Positions 60,946 through 64,000 of a DNA stretch of 64,000 bases are shown piece after piece. Numbering within the stretch: the first letter of the stretch is position 1; each line of letters begins with the position of its first letter. The notes under the pieces are model-generated. The model was not told the DNA's origin, did no database searches, and worked only from the letters and a program-made list of their open reading frames with translations. The translations under genes and the position numbers were made by a program. This DNA is from Castellaniella sp049673105. Its GTDB lineage: Bacteria; Pseudomonadota; Gammaproteobacteria; Burkholderiales; Burkholderiaceae_B. The stretch covers positions 1 to 64,000 of the forward strand of contig NZ_JBATXG010000005.1 in assembly GCF_049673105.1 (NCBI RefSeq), in the 5' to 3' direction.

Positions 60946-62529
60946 ATGATGGAATGGTTGCTGGATCCGGCAGCCTGGGTGGGCTTGTTCACCCTGATAG
61001 TCCTGGAAATCGTCCTGGGCATCGACAATCTGGTCTTTATCGCCATTTTGGTCGACAAGCTTCCCCACAAAGAACGCGATCGGGCCAGGGTCCTGGGCCT
61101 GAGCCTGGCGCTGATCATGCGGCTGTTGCTGCTGACCCTGATGTCCCATCTGGTCAAGCTGACCACTCCTTTGTTTCACCTGGGAGACATGGGATTTTCC
61201 GGGCGCGATCTGATCCTGATCGTCGGCGGGTTTTTTCTGCTCTTCAAAGGCACCTTCGAGCTGCATGACCGCATCGAGGGGCGCACGCAGCATGCCACCG
61301 GGTCGCGCATCCATGCCGGTTTCGGGGTGATCGTCACCCAGATCGTCATTCTGGATGCGGTGTTCTCCATCGATTCCGTGATCACCGCCGTCGGGATGGT
61401 GGATCATCTGGCGATCATGATGGCGGCGGTGATCATCGCCATGGGCATCATGCTGGTGGCGTCCAAGCCGCTCACCGCCTTCGTCAATGCGCATCAGACC
61501 GTCGTCATCTTGTGCCTGGGCTTCTTGTTGACCATCGGCTTTTCGCTGGTCGCAGACGGGTTCAAATTCGCGGTGCCCAAGGGCTATCTGTATGCCGCCA
61601 TCATGTTCTCCGTCCTGATCGAGGCCCTGAATCAGTGGGCCAAGCGCAATGTGCGCCGGGCGGAAATGCGGCGGCCCCTGCGCGAACGCACGGCTGAAAC
61701 GGTGCTGCTGATGTTGGGGCGCAAGCCCTTGGTCGGCCCGGAACCTGAATTCGATCAGGCCACCACCCAGCCGTTGCAGGCCTTTGTCGACGAGGAACGC
61801 AATATGGTCAGCGGCGTACTCACGCTCAGCGACCGCAATGTGCATTCGGTCATGACCCCGCGCACGGACGTCTCCTGGATCAATCTGGAATCGTCTCCCG
61901 AAGAACTGCGTGAACAGTTGATCCGGGAACCCCACAGCTTTTTCCCGGTGTGCCGGGGCACGCTGGACGAAGTCGCGGGGGTGGGCAGGGCCAAGGAACT
62001 GCTGCTGGATTTGCTGGAACACGGCCATATCCGCGAAACCCGCTTGCGCGAGCCGATCATCGTGCACGAGACCATCCAGATCCTGCAGCTGATGGAAACG
62101 CTCAAACGCGCCCATGGCTTGCTGGTGCTGGTGGCCGATGAATTCGGCTCTATCGTCGGTGTGGTGACGCCCATCGATATCTTCGAAGCCATCGCCGGCG
62201 AATTCCCCGACGAGGACGAGGCCCCGGACATCATCGATCAGGGGCATGGCCGCTGGCGGGTGGATGGCGCAGCCGACCTGCATCACCTGGAACAGATCCT
62301 GCACACCGACGGCCTGGTGGGTGATGACGAGGAATACTCCACCCTCGCCGGTTATCTGCTCAGCCGTTTCGGGCGTCTGCCCGAGGTCGGCGACCAGTGC
62401 GAGCTGGTGCATGACTATGATGGGTTTCGCTTCACGGTCGCCGCGTTGGAAGGCCGCCGGATCGCCGCCGTGCAGATCGAACGTTTGCCCTTGCCGGGCG
62501 CGGAACCGGATGTCGAGGTCTTAGGCTGA
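60946..62529 (+). CDS. TerC-CBS-CorC_HlyC membrane protein (YoaE/YegH type)
   Basis: The 527-residue protein has an N-terminal TerC domain with about seven helices (residues 1-230; LIVLEIVLGIDNLVFIAILVDKLP and DAVFSIDSVITAVGMVDH with conserved Asp). A CBS pair (about 300-425; VMTPRTDVSWINL and VLVADEFGSIVGVVTPIDIFEAIAG) and a CorC_HlyC transporter-associated domain (about 440-520) follow. TerC proteins are linked to manganese export or metalation of secreted proteins. ATG 60946 follows AAGGAAAC. The 3' end overlaps lpxH on the other strand by 9 bases. Confidence 0.92.
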   Translation: MMEWLLDPAAWVGLFTLIVLEIVLGIDNLVFIAILVDKLPHKERDRARVLGLSLALIMRLLLLTLMSHLVKLTTPLFHLGDMGFSGRDLILIVGGFFLLFKGTFELHDRIEGRTQHATGSRIHAGFGVIVTQIVILDAVFSIDSVITAVGMVDHLAIMMAAVIIAMGIMLVASKPLTAFVNAHQTVVILCLGFLLTIGFSLVADGFKFAVPKGYLYAAIMFSVLIEALNQWAKRNVRRAEMRRPLRERTAETVLLMLGRKPLVGPEPEFDQATTQPLQAFVDEERNMVSGVLTLSDRNVHSVMTPRTDVSWINLESSPEELREQLIREPHSFFPVCRGTLDEVAGVGRAKELLLDLLEHGHIRETRLREPIIVHETIQILQLMETLKRAHGLLVLVADEFGSIVGVVTPIDIFEAIAGEFPDEDEAPDIIDQGHGRWRVDGAADLHHLEQILHTDGLVGDDEEYSTLAGYLLSRFGRLPEVGDQCELVHDYDGFRFTVAALEGRRIAAVQIERLPLPGAEPDVEVLG

Positions 62530-63300
62530 AGCGGGCCAGGGGTGCAGGCGCACCCCGTCAGTCGCCGAAATCGAAATCCAGCCGCCACGGGACGGCTGGG
62601 CATGGTCGTATTCCCAATCGGGCAGTACGTATCGCTGCGCGCGGCGGCCATCCATATCCAGCGTATGCACCGCAGGCCGGTGCGTGTGTCCGTGTATCAG
62701 CACGTCGCAGCCCGCCGTTCGCAGCGCCTGCGTGATCGCGTCGGCATTGACGTCCATGATCCGCTGCGGCTTGCCCTGCTGGGCCTGACGGCTGCGGGAT
62801 CGCGCCCAGTCGGCGATGCCGCGCCGCAGCGGTAGCGGCAGAGCCAGAAAGACGGACTGAATCCAGGGGGTGCGCACGATGCGCCGGAAGCGTTGGTAGG
62901 TCAGGTCGTCCGTGCAATACTCATCGCCGTGCGCCAGCAGAATGGGGCCGGCATCTGTGTTCAGCAGGACAGGGGCTGCGATCAGGCGCGCACCCAGCGA
63001 TTGCGCCAAGGCATCGCCCATCAGGAAATCGCGATTGCCCTGGACCAGCCAGACGGGGATGGTGTGCGCGGTCAGGCGCAGTTCGCGCAACGCGGTATCC
63101 AGCCAGGCGGGTGGCTGGCGCAGGGCGTGATCGTCGCCGATCCAGGCATCGAAAATATCCCCGCACAGGATCAGGGCTTGCGCCTGGGTGCGGGCTTGCG
63201 CCAGAAAATCATAAAAGGCGCGAGCCGTCTGGGGAACGGCTGCGCCCAGGTGGATGTCCGAGGCGATCCAGAGATCGCCAGGCAGCGCCGCCTTATTCAA
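62521..63300 (-). CDS. lpxH: UDP-2,3-diacylglucosamine diphosphatase LpxH
   Basis: The 259-residue calcineurin-like phosphoesterase produces lipid X in lipid A synthesis. Metal ligands occur in IASDIHLGA, LILCGDIFDAWIGDD, LVQGNRDFLMG, ILLAHGDEYCTDD and LIHGHTHRPAVH. The YCTDDLTYQRFRRIVRTPWIQ stretch is specific to LpxH. It overlaps the upstream cyclophilin gene by 8 bases, so the two are translated as an operon. Confidence 0.95.
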   Translation of the reverse strand: MNKAALPGDLWIASDIHLGAAVPQTARAFYDFLAQARTQAQALILCGDIFDAWIGDDHALRQPPAWLDTALRELRLTAHTIPVWLVQGNRDFLMGDALAQSLGARLIAAPVLLNTDAGPILLAHGDEYCTDDLTYQRFRRIVRTPWIQSVFLALPLPLRRGIADWARSRSRQAQQGKPQRIMDVNADAITQALRTAGCDVLIHGHTHRPAVHTLDMDGRRAQRYVLPDWEYDHAQPSRGGWISISATDGVRLHPWPASA

Positions 63301-63934
63301 CCAGCGTCGCGCTTTCGATGATCACGTCCTCGACGGGGACGTCCTGGTGAAAGCCTTTGCTGCCGGTCTTGACCTTTTTGATCTCGTCGACGACTTCGGT
63401 CCCTTCGATGACGCGGCCAAAGACAGCGTAGCCCCAGCCGTTGGACGTGGGGGCGGTGAAGTTCAGGAAGTCGTTGTCCGACACGTTGATGAAGAACTGC
63501 GCGGTGGCCGAATGCGGGTCGGACGTGCGGGCCATGGCCAGCGTGTAGCGATCGTTCTTCAGGCCGTTGTTGGCTTCGTTTTCGACGGGGGCATGAGTTT
63601 GCTTCTGTTTCATGCCGGCTTCAAAGCCGCCGCCTTGAATCATGAAGTTGTTGATGACGCGGTGAAAAACCGTGCCGTTGTAGAAGCCTTCCTGGACATA
63701 GCGCAGGAAGTTTTCGACCGTTTTGGGAGCCTTTTCGGCGTCCAGCTCGATCAGCATGTCGCCCTTGTTGGTGTGCAGCTTGACGTGCGGATTTGTGCTC
63801 ATGGATGTGCCTTGGGTAGAGGGGGTAGGGTTGGTCTGGGCGCTAGACAGGCCAGGGGCCAGGATCAGGGCGCAGCCCAGGCTGAGGACGCGCATCCCGG
63901 TCAGGATGCGTGGAAATGACAATGGATGGGACAT
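63293..63934 (-). CDS. Cyclophilin-type peptidyl-prolyl cis-trans isomerase
   Basis: The 213-residue cyclophilin has the core VKLHTNKGDMLIELDAEKAPKTVENFLRYVQEGFYNGTVFHRVINNFMIQGGGFEAGM, MARTSDPHSATAQFFINVSDNDFLNF and GWGYAVFGRVIEGTEVVDEIKKV. Two starts are possible. ATG 63934 gives a signal peptide (LSLGCALILAPGLSSAQ) and a periplasmic PpiA-like form. An internal ATG at 63802 (MSTNPHVKLHT) gives a cytoplasmic PpiB-like form of 169 residues. The sequence after residue 45 looks like a stand-alone PpiB. It overlaps lpxH by 8 bases. Confidence 0.92.
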   Translation of the reverse strand: MSHPLSFPRILTGMRVLSLGCALILAPGLSSAQTNPTPSTQGTSMSTNPHVKLHTNKGDMLIELDAEKAPKTVENFLRYVQEGFYNGTVFHRVINNFMIQGGGFEAGMKQKQTHAPVENEANNGLKNDRYTLAMARTSDPHSATAQFFINVSDNDFLNFTAPTSNGWGYAVFGRVIEGTEVVDEIKKVKTGSKGFHQDVPVEDVIIESATLVE

Positions 63935-64000
63935 GAAATGGTACGCGGAAATGAAGAAGTCAGTTGGACGCCGGTGCCGGCGCGGCGGAAGGCTGGCCTT

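Overview
The window is GC-rich chromosomal DNA from a betaproteobacterium, most likely order Burkholderiales, family Alcaligenaceae (Bordetella/Achromobacter/Castellaniella type). The evidence is gene order and protein character: carA-carB, then greA/yhbY/rlmE/ftsH/folP/glmM, the dapA-bamC pair, a Bug-type TctC receptor, and an epsilon-type CysE. No genus can be fixed from the sequence alone. Most of the window is housekeeping DNA, densely packed with overlapping stops and starts. Accessory material sits in a few short islands.

Layout. 1-3.3 kb: end of a structured repeat, then a tctCBA tripartite tricarboxylate transporter operon on the minus strand. 3.3-17.8 kb: transaldolase (minus), carAB plus a short-chain dehydrogenase, a nucleobase permease, a 600-bp non-coding stretch with a 204-bp inverted-repeat element and three terminator-like hairpins, greA, yhbY (minus), rlmE, ftsH, folP, glmM. 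17.8-29 kb: a phosphate-related block of olsB (ornithine lipid), ppx (minus), ppk and pstSCAB. olsB and pstS each carry a PHO box with the same geometry. pstSCAB is bracketed by a bipartite hairpin repeat and is not followed by phoU or phoBR. Next comes a PepSY / PhoP-like / PhoQ-like operon. 29-34.5 kb: DoxX, tRNA-Pro, an LtaS-type membrane transferase, outer-membrane phospholipase A, trans-aconitate methyltransferase, and a broken multicopper oxidase that keeps a CueR-like promoter. 34.4-44.6 kb: tRNA-Arg, DUF485-actP acetate uptake, a Cys/Met-metabolism PLP enzyme, an AhpD-like protein, cardiolipin synthase, a PACE efflux protein, tRNA-His, yciO, an M50 protease, dapA, bamC. 44.6-46.4 kb: an inserted-looking SDR/AraC pair. 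46.4-51.5 kb: cysJ-cysI-cysG assimilatory sulfite reduction. 51.6-55.5 kb: roxA and mutS. 55.5-57.6 kb: a small decayed island with a dehydrogenase-like fragment, a dead higBA pair, an intact mazEF pair and a cluster of DnaA-box-like palindromes. 57.6-63.9 kb: mscS, cysE, trmJ, suhB, a TerC-CBS protein, lpxH and a cyclophilin.

How genes work together. The clearest unit is the phosphate response: high-affinity uptake (PstSCAB), polyphosphate synthesis and breakdown (Ppk/Ppx) and replacement of phospholipid by ornithine lipid (OlsB). The two PHO boxes suggest PhoB control of both pstS and olsB. CysJIG (sulfite to sulfide, with siroheme) and CysE (O-acetylserine) feed cysteine synthesis. No obviously new multigene system is visible. 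The least explained material is non-coding: the structured repeat seen at 1-110 and 11253-11456, the hairpin repeats around pst, and the multi-hairpin greA leader. All motif and coordinate calls were made by eye, without database search or folding software.
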